From: Arthrobacter rhizosphaerae
GTDB taxonomy: Bacteria; Actinomycetota; Actinomycetes; Actinomycetales; Micrococcaceae
Length of the DNA: 64,000 bases
NCBI RefSeq assembly: GCF_023062595.1
Contig: NZ_JALLAN010000006.1
Coordinates: 1 to 64,000 of the forward strand
Direction of reading: 5' to 3'
The position numbers and the translations under genes were made by a program. How positions within the stretch are numbered: the first letter of the stretch is position 1; each line of letters opens with the position of its first letter. Under the pieces are notes generated by a model. The model did not search any database. It was not told the origin of the DNA and worked only from the letters and a program-made list of their open reading frames with translations. Positions 33,990 to 42,265 of this stretch are shown in pieces.

Positions 33990-34865
33990 CTAAAGCTGTG
34001 CCAATACCTGCGCCGGCCGGTTGGTGGTGATTTCGTGAATCCCCAGCCCTTGACACAGTGCCACGTCGTTCTCCGAGTCCACAGTCCACACCCTGAAGCG
34101 GCGGCCCGATTCAAGCCAGCGCTGCACTGCCCTGGCGTGCTGACGGACGTAGTCAATGCCCGGACCTGCCATGCCTACCTCGCCCTCGTCCAGGATTCTT
34201 TCCCCTTCGAGCTGGGCTGCCCGCATGACGTTTGCCACGGCCCCGCCGGTGAACGGGCCAAGCCCCAGTTCTTCGCGGATCTCTTCAACGTTGATGTCAT
34301 CAACCAATTGGCAAATGAAATCGCCGGGTATCGATTTCCGCAGATGCCTTACGGAGTCGGGGCTGAAGCTCATGAAGGATACGGAGATGTTATCCACGGC
34401 AGAAGAGGGCGAATCCCAGCCCTCGGCCCGAAGCACTTCAAGCACCCGGTCCTCGAGCTTCAGCTGATACGGACTGGGATGCTTGAGTTCGATGGCCAAG
34501 CCGATGGGCCTGGCCGCTGCCCGCAGGATATCCAACAACTCGGGCAGGGTCAGGAATTGTTCTGACCGGGCACCGTATTCGGTTGGAATCCTGGCACCCT
34601 TCCAGGAGGAAAAATCTAAGAGCCTGAGCTCGTCCAGGGTCCGTTCCGCCACAGGCCCGGTGCCGTCAGAGGTTCGGTCCAGGTTTGCGTCGTGCAACAG
34701 GACAACGTGCTGGTCCTTTGTCAGGTGGACGTCGCACTCCACCCCGTCGGCACCTTCGGCAATGGCCCGCAGGTACGCCGCGCGGGTGTGCTCGGCGAAA
34801 GCGGCACTTGAGCCGCGATGGGCATAGACCAGGGGACGAACGGGTCTGGACTCGTCGATTGTCAT
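33990..34865 (-). CDS. Glycerophosphodiester phosphodiesterase
   Basis: 291 residues; hydrolyses glycerophosphodiesters to glycerol 3-phosphate and an alcohol. The TIM-barrel GDPD motif is intact: YAHRGSSAAFAEHTRAAYLRAIAEGADGVECDVHLTKDQHVVLLHDANLDRTSDGTG with the HR and E/D metal ligands. A VWTVDSEN-DVALCQGLGIHEITTNRP ending is typical. No signal peptide, so cytoplasmic. Upstream of azlCD by 17 bp, divergent from the DUF445 gene (50-bp gap). Confidence 0.93.
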   Translation of the reverse strand: MTIDESRPVRPLVYAHRGSSAAFAEHTRAAYLRAIAEGADGVECDVHLTKDQHVVLLHDANLDRTSDGTGPVAERTLDELRLLDFSSWKGARIPTEYGARSEQFLTLPELLDILRAAARPIGLAIELKHPSPYQLKLEDRVLEVLRAEGWDSPSSAVDNISVSFMSFSPDSVRHLRKSIPGDFICQLVDDINVEEIREELGLGPFTGGAVANVMRAAQLEGERILDEGEVGMAGPGIDYVRQHARAVQRWLESGRRFRVWTVDSENDVALCQGLGIHEITTNRPAQVLAQL

Positions 34866-34915
34866 GCTGCCACGTTATCGGACACCTGTTAAAGATGCGG
34901 CGATAGGCTGGGCAC

Positions 34916-36232
34916 ATGCAGGTGAATACTGAGCCAACCACCGTTCCGGCTGCTCCCGGGCGCGTATCCAACACCGAAGCCGAGGCGGCATCCAGCGACG
35001 CCCTCAAGGCTGCTGCCCTCGGCAGGATGAAGCTGCTCGCCTTGGCGATGCTCATCGCCATGGCTGTCATCTTCGTCTTTGCGTTCGCCCTGCAGGAAGA
35101 ATATCCGTGGCTGCAGTATGTACGTGCGGCTGCTGAAGGCGGAATGGTGGGTGCGCTCGCAGACTGGTTCGCAGTGACTGCCCTGTTCAAATACCCCATG
35201 GGCATCAGGATCCCGCACACGGCCATCATTCCGCGGAGGAAGGACCAGATCGGGGCCTCTCTCGGTGAATTCGTGGAGACCAACTTCCTGTCCGAGCAGG
35301 TGGTGCAGGAAAAGCTGGCCAGCGTGGATATCGCCCGGAAGGCAGGCTCCTGGCTGGCCGGCCCCGGCGGCGCCGAACGCGTCGCGAAGGAGGGCGCCGC
35401 CGTCATCCGCGGGGCATTCAAGGTTCTGAACGACGACGACGTCCAGGCAGTCATCGAAGGCATGGTGCGGAAGCACCTGCTGGCTCCGCCGTGGGGACCC
35501 CCCGTAGGACGCCTCGCTGAGCGGATTTTCGCCGACGGCCACCACCACACCCTGGTGGACCTCCTCATAGACCGGACCGTGGACTGGGTCGCCCAAAACC
35601 ATGAGACGGTCAGCAGGCTGGTGTCACAGCGCTCCCCGCAATGGGTTCCGCAGTTCGTGGACGGACTGGTAGGCGACAAGGTGTATGTGGAGGTGCTGAA
35701 GTTCGTCCGTGCAGTACAAACCGACCCCCAGCACCAGGTCAGGAAGTCGATCGACACCTATCTCAACGACCTCGCGCAGGACCTCCAACATGATCCCGTG
35801 ATGATCGCGCGGGCTGAAGGCATCAAGGCCCAGGTCCTCGGCGATCCTGAAGTCCGTGAACTCGCTTCCCGTACGTGGGGCACGATGAAGCGGGCGCTGC
35901 TCGACGCCGTCGACGATCCCCGCAGCGAGCTGACCATCAAGTTCAAGGCCGCCGTTCGGGACTTCGGTTCCCGGCTGGTGGACGACGAGGAGCTGGCAGG
36001 CAAGGTAAACGCCTGGATCGGTGACGCTGCAGGCTACCTCGTGAAGACTTACCGCTCTGACATTGCCGCCGTCATTACGGAGACCGTGGCCCGCTGGGAC
36101 GCCGAAGAGACATCACGCAAAATTGAACTGCAGGTGGGAAAGGACCTGCAGTTCATCCGGATCAACGGCACCGTGGTGGGCGCCTTGGCCGGCTGCGGGA
36201 TCTTCACAGTGGCCCACCTGATCTTCGGCTGA
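34916..36232 (+). CDS. DUF445 family membrane protein
   Basis: 438 residues. One membrane helix near the N-terminus (LLALAMLIAMAVIFVFAFAL) precedes the DUF445 core with AAAEGGMVGALADWFAVTALFKYPMGIRIPHTAIIPRRKDQIGASLGEFVETNFLS, and a second hydrophobic segment ends the protein (VVGALAGCGIFTVAHLIFG). The long middle is helical and charged. The family is widespread but functionally undefined. ATG 34916 is the start. Confidence 0.9.
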   Translation: MQVNTEPTTVPAAPGRVSNTEAEAASSDALKAAALGRMKLLALAMLIAMAVIFVFAFALQEEYPWLQYVRAAAEGGMVGALADWFAVTALFKYPMGIRIPHTAIIPRRKDQIGASLGEFVETNFLSEQVVQEKLASVDIARKAGSWLAGPGGAERVAKEGAAVIRGAFKVLNDDDVQAVIEGMVRKHLLAPPWGPPVGRLAERIFADGHHHTLVDLLIDRTVDWVAQNHETVSRLVSQRSPQWVPQFVDGLVGDKVYVEVLKFVRAVQTDPQHQVRKSIDTYLNDLAQDLQHDPVMIARAEGIKAQVLGDPEVRELASRTWGTMKRALLDAVDDPRSELTIKFKAAVRDFGSRLVDDEELAGKVNAWIGDAAGYLVKTYRSDIAAVITETVARWDAEETSRKIELQVGKDLQFIRINGTVVGALAGCGIFTVAHLIFG

Positions 36233-36284
36233 CGCGTTGCCTCCGCGACATCGTTGTCCCGGACGGCATTTCTGGGTAGCATCT

Positions 36285-36308
36285 AAAAACTAAGCCTGCT
36301 TAGTTTTT
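36285..36308. terminator. Perfect palindrome AAAAACTAAG-CCTG-CTTAGTTTTT
   Basis: Exact 10-bp arms and a 4-base loop, ending in a T run in the forward direction. It lies 53 bp after the DUF445 stop and 39 bp before the SDR start, so it can serve as a terminator. It also contains TAAG-N2-TGCTTA, matching the site at 22043-22054, so it may be an operator instead. Confidence 0.6.
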
Positions 36309-36346
36309 ACCAAATGCTTGAGCTCTGATGACCTTGGGAGACCAAG

Positions 36347-37378
36347 ATGCGGACAAGGGATTCTGTCGTCGTAATCACAGGCGCATCGAGCGGTATCGGC
36401 CGTGCGACTGCGCTCCGCTTTGCGCGTAAGAAGGCGCACGTGGTTCTGGCTGCCAGACGTTCGGAAGCCCTTGAATCGCTGGCTGGAGAGTGTCGAAAGC
36501 TTGGCGCCAAGGCAGTGGCTGTGCCAACCAACGTCCTTGATACGGCCTCAATGGACAGGCTGGCCGCCCGCGCCATCGAAGCATTCGGCCGGATCGACGT
36601 CTGGATCAACAACGCCGCAGTCGCCGTCTTCGGGGCTTTCCTCGACGTGCCGCTCAGCGACTATCAACGCGTCCTGGATGTCAACGTCATGGGCTATGTT
36701 CGTGGAGCCCGGGCAGTTCTCCCCCACTTCCGTGCCAAGGGGTCCGGCGTCCTCATCAACGTCTCTTCGGTTGAGGCGGTTATCGCCCAGCCCTACGGAA
36801 CTGCCTATGCCATCTCCAAAGCAGCTGAAAGGGCCCTGGGCGTGAGCCTTCGCTCGGAGCTCCTCCTGGAGGGCCGTAAAGGTATCCATGTCTGCACCGT
36901 TCTGCCTGCGGCGATTGACACGCCGATCTACCAGCAGGCCGCGAATTACACAGGCTACAAAGTGCGGCCGATACCGCCGGTTTACTCGCCCCAGAGGGTG
37001 GCCCGGACCATTGTTAAGCTGAGTGAAAAGCCCCGCCGTGAGGCAGCCGTTGGCCCAACCGGGCGGCTCCTCCTGCTAAAGCACAAGGCGGTGCCGGGAG
37101 CCATTGAGGCGGGCACAGCCCGGGTAGTGAACAAGACGCACTTATCCCGTAGACGCGCTGCCGCCGCGTCATCAGGGAACCTTTACCGATCGTCAACGGC
37201 GAAGAGAACCGCAAGGGTGGAAGGTGGATGGCACGGCCGCAGCCGGACAGCCCGACGCCGGCTGTTCGCCCTCGCGCTGCTGGCGGGAGCCGGGAGGGTC
37301 CTGTTGAAACGGCAGCCAGGCGCCCGGAACCCTGGACGTTCAGGCGAAAGCGTCAAGCTCCACGCCGGCCTGAAGTAG
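36347..37378 (+). CDS. Short-chain dehydrogenase with basic C-terminal extension
   Basis: 343 residues; the first 250 are a classical SDR: VVITGASSGIGRATALRFARKKA, NNAAVAVFG, catalytic Ser (NVSSVEAVIAQPYGTAY) and Tyr-x3-Lys (YAISKAAERALG). The remaining 90 residues are Arg/Lys-rich with a hydrophobic stretch (LFALALLAGAGRVLL) and may anchor it to membranes. Downstream of a perfect palindrome. It overlaps the convergent pxpA gene by 39 bp. Substrate unknown. Confidence 0.87.
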   Translation: MRTRDSVVVITGASSGIGRATALRFARKKAHVVLAARRSEALESLAGECRKLGAKAVAVPTNVLDTASMDRLAARAIEAFGRIDVWINNAAVAVFGAFLDVPLSDYQRVLDVNVMGYVRGARAVLPHFRAKGSGVLINVSSVEAVIAQPYGTAYAISKAAERALGVSLRSELLLEGRKGIHVCTVLPAAIDTPIYQQAANYTGYKVRPIPPVYSPQRVARTIVKLSEKPRREAAVGPTGRLLLLKHKAVPGAIEAGTARVVNKTHLSRRRAAAASSGNLYRSSTAKRTARVEGGWHGRSRTARRRLFALALLAGAGRVLLKRQPGARNPGRSGESVKLHAGLK

Positions 37379-38089
37379 GGCCTCCCGCACAGCCGAGGCA
37401 GTCTTGGCCGAGTTTGGAGCGTCCCCGGAGAGGTACAGCGAATCGGGACGAAGCCGCACGAGGCTTCCGTCAGCTGCCTCCACCTCGCCTTTCAGTGCAA
37501 GTCGGACGGCCCGCTCTACGATCTGTTCCTCACCGACGATTGCTGCTCCATCCTCGTCCCGCCTCATGGGACGGCCATCCGGATGGTAAACACGGTCGAT
37601 ATAGGCTTCGTGGAATACGGGCTGACCTGCTTCTCCGGCCATCGCCAGCAGGGCAGAGTCCGGCAGGCCCAGTACAGGTAGCCCGGGATCATAGGCCTGG
37701 ATCGCAGCGATCACCGCGGACGCCTGTTCGCCGTCGTGCAGGGTCTGGGTAAAGAGCGCGCCATGGAGCTTGACGTAATCCACGGACGCACCAACGGCAT
37801 GGGCCACCCCGTCCAGGGCGCCAAGCTGGTAGAGCACATCACCAAAAAGCTCATCAAAAGAGACGTCCAGGAACCGTCGACCGTAGCCCTGAAGATCGCG
37901 GTAACCCAGGTGCGCACCGACGGTGACATCCAGCTCGACCGCGGCACGGCACGTGTCCAGCATAGTGACGGGGTCTCCGGCGTGCAGTCCGCAGGCAACG
38001 TTGGCGCTGGTCAGCAGCGGGATAAGGGCGGCGTCATCCCCGGCCGCCCATGGGCCAAATGATTGCCCTAAATCGGCGTTAAGATCCAA
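37340..38089 (-). CDS. pxpA: 5-oxoprolinase subunit A (LamB/YcsF family)
   Basis: 249 residues, the usual family size. Starts MDLNADLGQSFG, with NVACGLHAGDPVTMLDTC, VGAHLGYRDLQGYGRRFLD and YVKLHGALFTQT, all diagnostic. In characterised bacteria PxpA works with PxpB and PxpC to hydrolyse 5-oxoproline with ATP; those partners are not in this window. The start is TTG 38089, read directly after AGGAAGG, 11 bp inside the end of the upstream ecsC-type gene. The frame is open further upstream but has no family match. Confidence 0.88.
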   Translation of the reverse strand: MDLNADLGQSFGPWAAGDDAALIPLLTSANVACGLHAGDPVTMLDTCRAAVELDVTVGAHLGYRDLQGYGRRFLDVSFDELFGDVLYQLGALDGVAHAVGASVDYVKLHGALFTQTLHDGEQASAVIAAIQAYDPGLPVLGLPDSALLAMAGEAGQPVFHEAYIDRVYHPDGRPMRRDEDGAAIVGEEQIVERAVRLALKGEVEAADGSLVRLRPDSLYLSGDAPNSAKTASAVREALLQAGVELDAFA

Positions 38090-38921
38090 AAGTGTCGCCT
38101 TCCTGAACAGGGTTACCCTGAATCGTGTTTCGGGGTGGGTAGTTTGCGGGCGCGGGTCCACCGGCTGGTCCAGCCTTCAACTCCCCGGGAATTGTATCCG
38201 GCATGGGGCCAAAGGCCTTCTTCGCATTGGCTACAACGGCTCGTCCCATCATGCGGTTGCCCACTCCTCCAACAACAGCGCCCACACCGAATGGCAGCGC
38301 ACGTCCCAGCAAGGCCGTGCCCTGACGTTGCAGCAGGTTCCGGAGGAAAGCCTTCTGGATACGCTCACGCACGGTTCCGCCGGAAAACGGGGTGGCACGG
38401 GCAAAAGCGGAACCCCAGGCCTGTGTTGGCCCCCTGCCTTTTCCTGTTGCCTGGCCGCCCAGTGAGCCCAGCAAGGACGTGCCCTCCTCCCCCAGCATGA
38501 TGGCCATGACCAAGGTGCTGGCCTTCTCGGGATCCACCATCCGTACACCATGAAGTTCGGCCAGGGAGGTTGCGTACAGGGCTGTTGCCTCGAGGAACCC
38601 AATGGTGGCCAGGGCCGACAACCCCAGAGCAGCCGCTGTTCCAACGCCTGGAACCACTGCCGTACCGCCCACTAAAGCGCCACCCCCGGTAACGGCAGCG
38701 ATGTAGTCGCGTTCAAGCTTGTCAGCCAACTGTGCCGCCGTGGCCGTCGGATACTTGCGCTGGAGACGCCGGATGTTGGCCAGGACCAGGGGCCGTTGGA
38801 TCTCCACGGCACGCAACAGCATGTTGTGGACTCCGGGCTTGGGTTTCCCGTGGGAATCGAAAACAGCGTTTTGGGCCGTCTTCTGCGCAATTCTCATCGC
38901 CGGATTTTGTCGCATGGCCAT
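38079..38921 (-). CDS. EcsC-family protein
   Basis: About 280 residues. The EcsC-like core is seen in ERDYIAAVTGGGALVGGTAVVPGVGTAAALGLSALATIGFLEATALYATSLAELHG and LLGRALPFGVGAVVGGVGNRMMGRAVVANAKKAFGPMP. Several hydrophobic, Gly-rich helices suggest membrane association. The start is one of the ATGs at 38924, 38921 or 38915, behind GAGG; 38921 has the best spacing. The stop overlaps the pxpA start by 11 bp. Function of the family is not well defined. Confidence 0.82.
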   Translation of the reverse strand: MAMRQNPAMRIAQKTAQNAVFDSHGKPKPGVHNMLLRAVEIQRPLVLANIRRLQRKYPTATAAQLADKLERDYIAAVTGGGALVGGTAVVPGVGTAAALGLSALATIGFLEATALYATSLAELHGVRMVDPEKASTLVMAIMLGEEGTSLLGSLGGQATGKGRGPTQAWGSAFARATPFSGGTVRERIQKAFLRNLLQRQGTALLGRALPFGVGAVVGGVGNRMMGRAVVANAKKAFGPMPDTIPGELKAGPAGGPAPANYPPRNTIQGNPVQEGDTFGS

Positions 38922-39076
38922 CATCACCTCATGTGGGATCGGGAACACCTGTTAGTTGTCTTATACCCCGCAGAGCGGCAAACACCCACCTTATCTGCAC
39001 GCGGGCAGGTGCGTCACCAGACGTCGGGCGGCCTGCAATCCCTGGCTCCCCGTCATTATCGAACACCGCTGTTGGT

Positions 39077-39451
39077 TCAAAAGCGGAAAAGCTGAGCTGC
39101 CAGCGAATATATCCCCCACAGCCCAGCCGCCAACAGGGTGCCCAGGTAGGCCAACACCAGCCTCGTATCGCGGAGGTAGCATTTCGACCTCGTGAGGCCC
39201 CGCCGTCGCGCTTTCCAATAGCCTGCGAAACCGACTGCGGCGAACACGGCCAGCGCCACCGGACCCGCTGCCCAGCCGAGCAGGGCAACGGTCGCGAAGA
39301 TGCAGAGCCGCAGCGGATCGAAGGGCGGTGGGGACTGCTGGTCCGTTTCAGGGTCAGGCCTGTGTCCGTGTCGGTCTGCGTCCTTGGAACCAACCAGCTG
39401 CGACGGCAATGGCCCGGCTGCAATACGCCGGGCATCAGAAGCGGAACTCAT
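39077..39451 (-). CDS. Small membrane protein upstream of EcsC gene
   Basis: About 124 residues, no family recognised. A hydrophilic His/Asp/Pro-rich N-terminus (DADRHGHRPDPETDQQ) precedes two helices (LCIFATVALLGWAAGPVALAVFAAVGFAGYW and LVLAYLGTLLAAGLWGIYSLAAQLF) with a basic loop (KARRRGLTRSKCYLRDTR). ATG 39451 or 39454 behind GGAGG. Follows the radical SAM gene by 17 bp and may be in the same transcript. Confidence 0.68.
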   Translation of the reverse strand: MSSASDARRIAAGPLPSQLVGSKDADRHGHRPDPETDQQSPPPFDPLRLCIFATVALLGWAAGPVALAVFAAVGFAGYWKARRRGLTRSKCYLRDTRLVLAYLGTLLAAGLWGIYSLAAQLFRF

Positions 39452-39471
39452 CATTCCTCCCTATCCCTGAC

Positions 39472-41076
39472 TCAGACCTGGCGGACTGGGAGAAGCCGGG
39501 TGCCCGTGGCTGTGCTCATTCGTTGCCTGGCCAGGGCCGGCCACGCCTGAACAGCACAGAACGGAGCGCACTGATGATCGCCGGCGTCACTCTTCGTGCC
39601 CACATGAATGCAGCATTGCGTGAGCCGTTCTTCGATCATGGTCGAGATGTCCATGAAGGGCTTGACCATGATGCGGGTGATCCGTTCGGCGAGGAGTCGG
39701 CGCAGCCGCTGTTGCTGCCCTGGCAGCTTCCCTGCGGCCAGTGTAGTGAGTGTGCCGATGCCGAGGTCGCACTGGGTGCAGATGTTCTTCCAAAGATCCA
39801 TTGTCCGCGGATGGGACAGGGAGGACTGCTCGCTGAGCAGGTCCAGCAGGGAGGACTTCATGAGGCTGCGCAACTCGAGCGGGATCGCGCTGTCGGCGAT
39901 GCGGTTTGCGATGCTGTCAGGATTGAGTTCCAGCCAGGCGAGCAGCTGGTCGTGCCCGATGAGGGCTGTCAACGAACGCCAGACCCCTGAGTCGTCCTTC
40001 AGCATGTAGCCCACGGACGCGCAATGCGGATGGGAGCACGGGAGTGCTGTCAGGTCGTGCCATGAGACCACCCCTCCGGTTTGCTCCGCAAGCCGCGCCA
40101 GCACACCTGTGTGGGTGAGCCTGTCCTTGGGGTCAATGCCGTGGCCGCGCCCTGAACCGAATACGGGCTGAAGCGCAACCCCGCCCACGAACGGGGTTTC
40201 CAAAGCCCGCATCACGACGGCGCCGACCTCGTCATCGTTGACGCCGAGTGTCGCTGTCATCGTCAGGGTGGTGAAAACACCTGCCTCGGACAGGCGGGAG
40301 ATGGCCATGTCCTTGAAGCGCGTGAGATCTCCCCCTCGGTGATGGATCGATGCTTCTTTGGACGGGCCGTCATATTGGAGGTACACCTCCACACGATCCC
40401 GGTGCCTGGCCAGCAGCGCGAGGAGTTCGTCGTCGGTGGCCATCAGCATGCCGTTGCTGTTCACCATGATCCGGACGATCGGCCGGGCGACGAGTTCATC
40501 CAGCAGTTCGGCCAGATGGGGATAGAGTGTCGGCTCACCGCCGGAGAGCATCAGCACGTCCAGCCGCCCGTTTTCGCGGGCCAGCCGGGTGTCGATATTC
40601 GCCAGGACCTCACTGAGCGGCGCCACTCCCTGCAACTGGGGGCCGGAGGCAGTGAAGCAGGTGGGGCAGCGCAGGTTGCAGTGCTCGATGATGTCCTGCA
40701 GGAGGATGCAGGTGTGCTGCGTCTGCATGGCAGGCAGCCCGTAGGCGTAGGCCTCAGGTACCTGGCGGTAATTGCCTGCCTGGTCCGGGATGTGTTGCTT
40801 GGTTGGCGCCTGCCACTTCTCCAGGTAGCGCAGAATTTCCGGAGACTCGTCGTACAAGGTGCTGATGAGGCCGTGATCAGGGCAGCCACGTTCGAGCCAA
40901 ACCCGGTCATCGCGGATCAGCAGCGCGCCGGACAGGCGCCGTACCTGCGTGAGCGGGGGGTTTGTCTCGTGGCAGTGGGGACAGAAGGCTGTGACGTACC
41001 GGTGGATGCGGTCCCCGCGCAGCGGCTGGCCGGGGCCGGGCAGCGCCTGCCGGGAAGAGAACGGTGACCGATTCAT
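39472..41076 (-). CDS. Radical SAM enzyme of the COG1964/MJ0619 type
   Basis: 534 residues. Radical SAM core starts at Cys133-x3-Cys137-x2-Cys140 (EHCNLRCPTCF), with LSGGEPTLYPHL and the glycine loop that binds SAM. A preceding domain carries C-x2-C (32, 35; FCPHCH) and later C-x2-H (65-68; ERGCPDHG), and the C-terminus has more Cys (ICTQCD, QCCIHVG, HQCAPFC) that could hold auxiliary clusters. This layout fits the family including archaeal MJ0619 and tetraether synthase (Tes), which form C-C links in lipids; other members methylate pterins. A function on lipids is inferred and unproven. Co-transcribed with an Lgt-like gene and a small membrane protein. Confidence 0.8.
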   Translation of the reverse strand: MNRSPFSSRQALPGPGQPLRGDRIHRYVTAFCPHCHETNPPLTQVRRLSGALLIRDDRVWLERGCPDHGLISTLYDESPEILRYLEKWQAPTKQHIPDQAGNYRQVPEAYAYGLPAMQTQHTCILLQDIIEHCNLRCPTCFTASGPQLQGVAPLSEVLANIDTRLARENGRLDVLMLSGGEPTLYPHLAELLDELVARPIVRIMVNSNGMLMATDDELLALLARHRDRVEVYLQYDGPSKEASIHHRGGDLTRFKDMAISRLSEAGVFTTLTMTATLGVNDDEVGAVVMRALETPFVGGVALQPVFGSGRGHGIDPKDRLTHTGVLARLAEQTGGVVSWHDLTALPCSHPHCASVGYMLKDDSGVWRSLTALIGHDQLLAWLELNPDSIANRIADSAIPLELRSLMKSSLLDLLSEQSSLSHPRTMDLWKNICTQCDLGIGTLTTLAAGKLPGQQQRLRRLLAERITRIMVKPFMDISTMIEERLTQCCIHVGTKSDAGDHQCAPFCAVQAWPALARQRMSTATGTRLLPVRQV

Positions 41077-41077
41077 C

Positions 41078-41443
41078 TCAGATCTCGCCTCTCATCTGCG
41101 CGAGGAATCCGACGCAGACGCCGCCGCCGAGCAGGGTGAAGATTCCCAGGCCAATCAGCAGCCCCGCACCCAGCCGGGACGTGCGTGGCCGGACCGCCAG
41201 GACAACGGCTACCGCCAGATAGACGGCGATTGGTAGGAACGCTGCAGGCCCGGCGAGGAAGGTCTTGTACCCCTGATCCGGAGCAATACCCTGTGTTGTT
41301 CCGAAATAGAGGGCATAAAGAGCAGGAGCCCCCAGCAGGATTCCGAGCACCAGGAGGCCGAGCCCTGGTTTAGGAGGCTCCTTCTCCTCTTCTTGGGGCG
41401 GTGGGGGCGGGTTCCGCGGAACGTCGGGAGTGTCCTCGCTCAT
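41078..41443 (-). CDS. Small proline-rich membrane protein
   Basis: 121 residues. Acidic/proline-rich N-terminus (NPPPPPQEEEKEPPKPG) then three membrane helices (LGLLVLGILLGAPALYALYFG, FLPIAVYLAVAVVLAV, LGAGLLIGLGIFTLLGGGVCVGFLA). No family recognised. ATG 41443 (behind AGGAAG) overlaps the Lgt-like stop by 4 bp, and the stop at 41078 is 1 bp before the radical SAM start, so the three proteins are made together. Likely a partner or membrane anchor for the other two. Confidence 0.8.
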   Translation of the reverse strand: MSEDTPDVPRNPPPPPQEEEKEPPKPGLGLLVLGILLGAPALYALYFGTTQGIAPDQGYKTFLAGPAAFLPIAVYLAVAVVLAVRPRTSRLGAGLLIGLGIFTLLGGGVCVGFLAQMRGEI

Positions 41444-42222
41444 GCCACTCTTCCTTCCAACTTCGGGCGGAATGGTTTCCCGAATACCCGCAGCATCCGC
41501 CAGGACAGCAGGGGGAGAATCATCAGGAGGAACCATTGTGGACGGCTCATCCCAAGCCAGACCACCTCGTTGCCGCGGACAAACTCGACTCCGAACCTGA
41601 ACAAGGCGTAGGAAGTCACATAGCAGATGAAGAGGTCGCCAGAACGAGGCAAGCGGTCCCGATAACGCCACATGAGCCCGAATGCGGCGAGATGGAACAC
41701 GATTTCATAGGCAAAGGACGGGTGGAGCCCTACCTCCGGCGGTCCGCCCAGCATCGCAGCCTGCCCGGATGTGAGCGTTATCCCCCAGGCTCCCCCAGTC
41801 GGGGTGCCAGGCAGTTCTGTAAGGAGACAGCCCACCCGTCCGATGACCAGCGCCAGGGCGACCGCGGGTGCCAGCAAATCCCCGGTGGCTTCGCGATAAC
41901 CTGTCAGCCGTTTACCCAAGTGGACGCCGAGCCACGCGCCCACCAGGCCCGCGAGGATGCTGCGGTCGCCGTTGCCCCACCAGTCCGCCAAGGAGACCTG
42001 CCGGGAAACATCCCATGTGAGGGCCCTTGAACCAATGGCCCCGAAGGCTATAGCGAAACCGGCAATGGGCCACAGCCGTGGGTCGGACAGGCCGCGCCGG
42101 CGCTTCTCATAGGCGTAGAACAGCAAGGCTGCGAGGATTCCCAGCCCTAACAGGCCGGCGTGCACCAGCCCGTCTCCCGCGAAGGGAAGCCCGATCATGA
42201 GCAGAGTGTAGCAAGTGACCAT
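41440..42222 (-). CDS. Prolipoprotein diacylglyceryl transferase-family protein, divergent
   Basis: 260 residues with about seven hydrophobic helices. The fold and layout match Lgt (GLVHAGLLGLGILAALLFYAYEK at the N-terminus; GDRSILAGLVGAWLGVHLGKRL; VIGRVGCLLTELPGTPTG; HPSFAYEIVFHLAAFGLMWRYR). The classical catalytic region is altered: the His-Gly-Gly of real Lgt is RSI-LAGL, and the GRxGN motif is GRVGC. It therefore probably transfers or binds lipid in another way, or is a non-lipoprotein relative. ATG 42222 behind GGAGGG. A 131-bp repeat of its 5' end lies at 45940-46070. Confidence 0.75.
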   Translation of the reverse strand: MVTCYTLLMIGLPFAGDGLVHAGLLGLGILAALLFYAYEKRRRGLSDPRLWPIAGFAIAFGAIGSRALTWDVSRQVSLADWWGNGDRSILAGLVGAWLGVHLGKRLTGYREATGDLLAPAVALALVIGRVGCLLTELPGTPTGGAWGITLTSGQAAMLGGPPEVGLHPSFAYEIVFHLAAFGLMWRYRDRLPRSGDLFICYVTSYALFRFGVEFVRGNEVVWLGMSRPQWFLLMILPLLSWRMLRVFGKPFRPKLEGRVA

Positions 42223-42234
42223 TCCAGCCCTCCG
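42104..42234 (-). repeat. 131-bp direct repeat, copy at intact lgt-like gene
   Basis: Covers the first 40 codons of the lgt-like gene and its ribosome site. It is almost identical (about six mismatches over 131 bp by eye) to 45940-46070, which lies 3.7 kb away in the same orientation. The pair flanks the GDSL hydrolase and LuxR genes. Confidence 0.95.
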
Positions 42235-42265
42235 TCGGCAGCGCTGCACGATACGCGAGCGTGGG

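Noticed and set aside
41444-41671. N-terminal extension of the small proline-rich membrane protein
   Set aside because: Overlaps the Lgt-like gene; the ATG at 41443 with a ribosome site and ATGA coupling is better.
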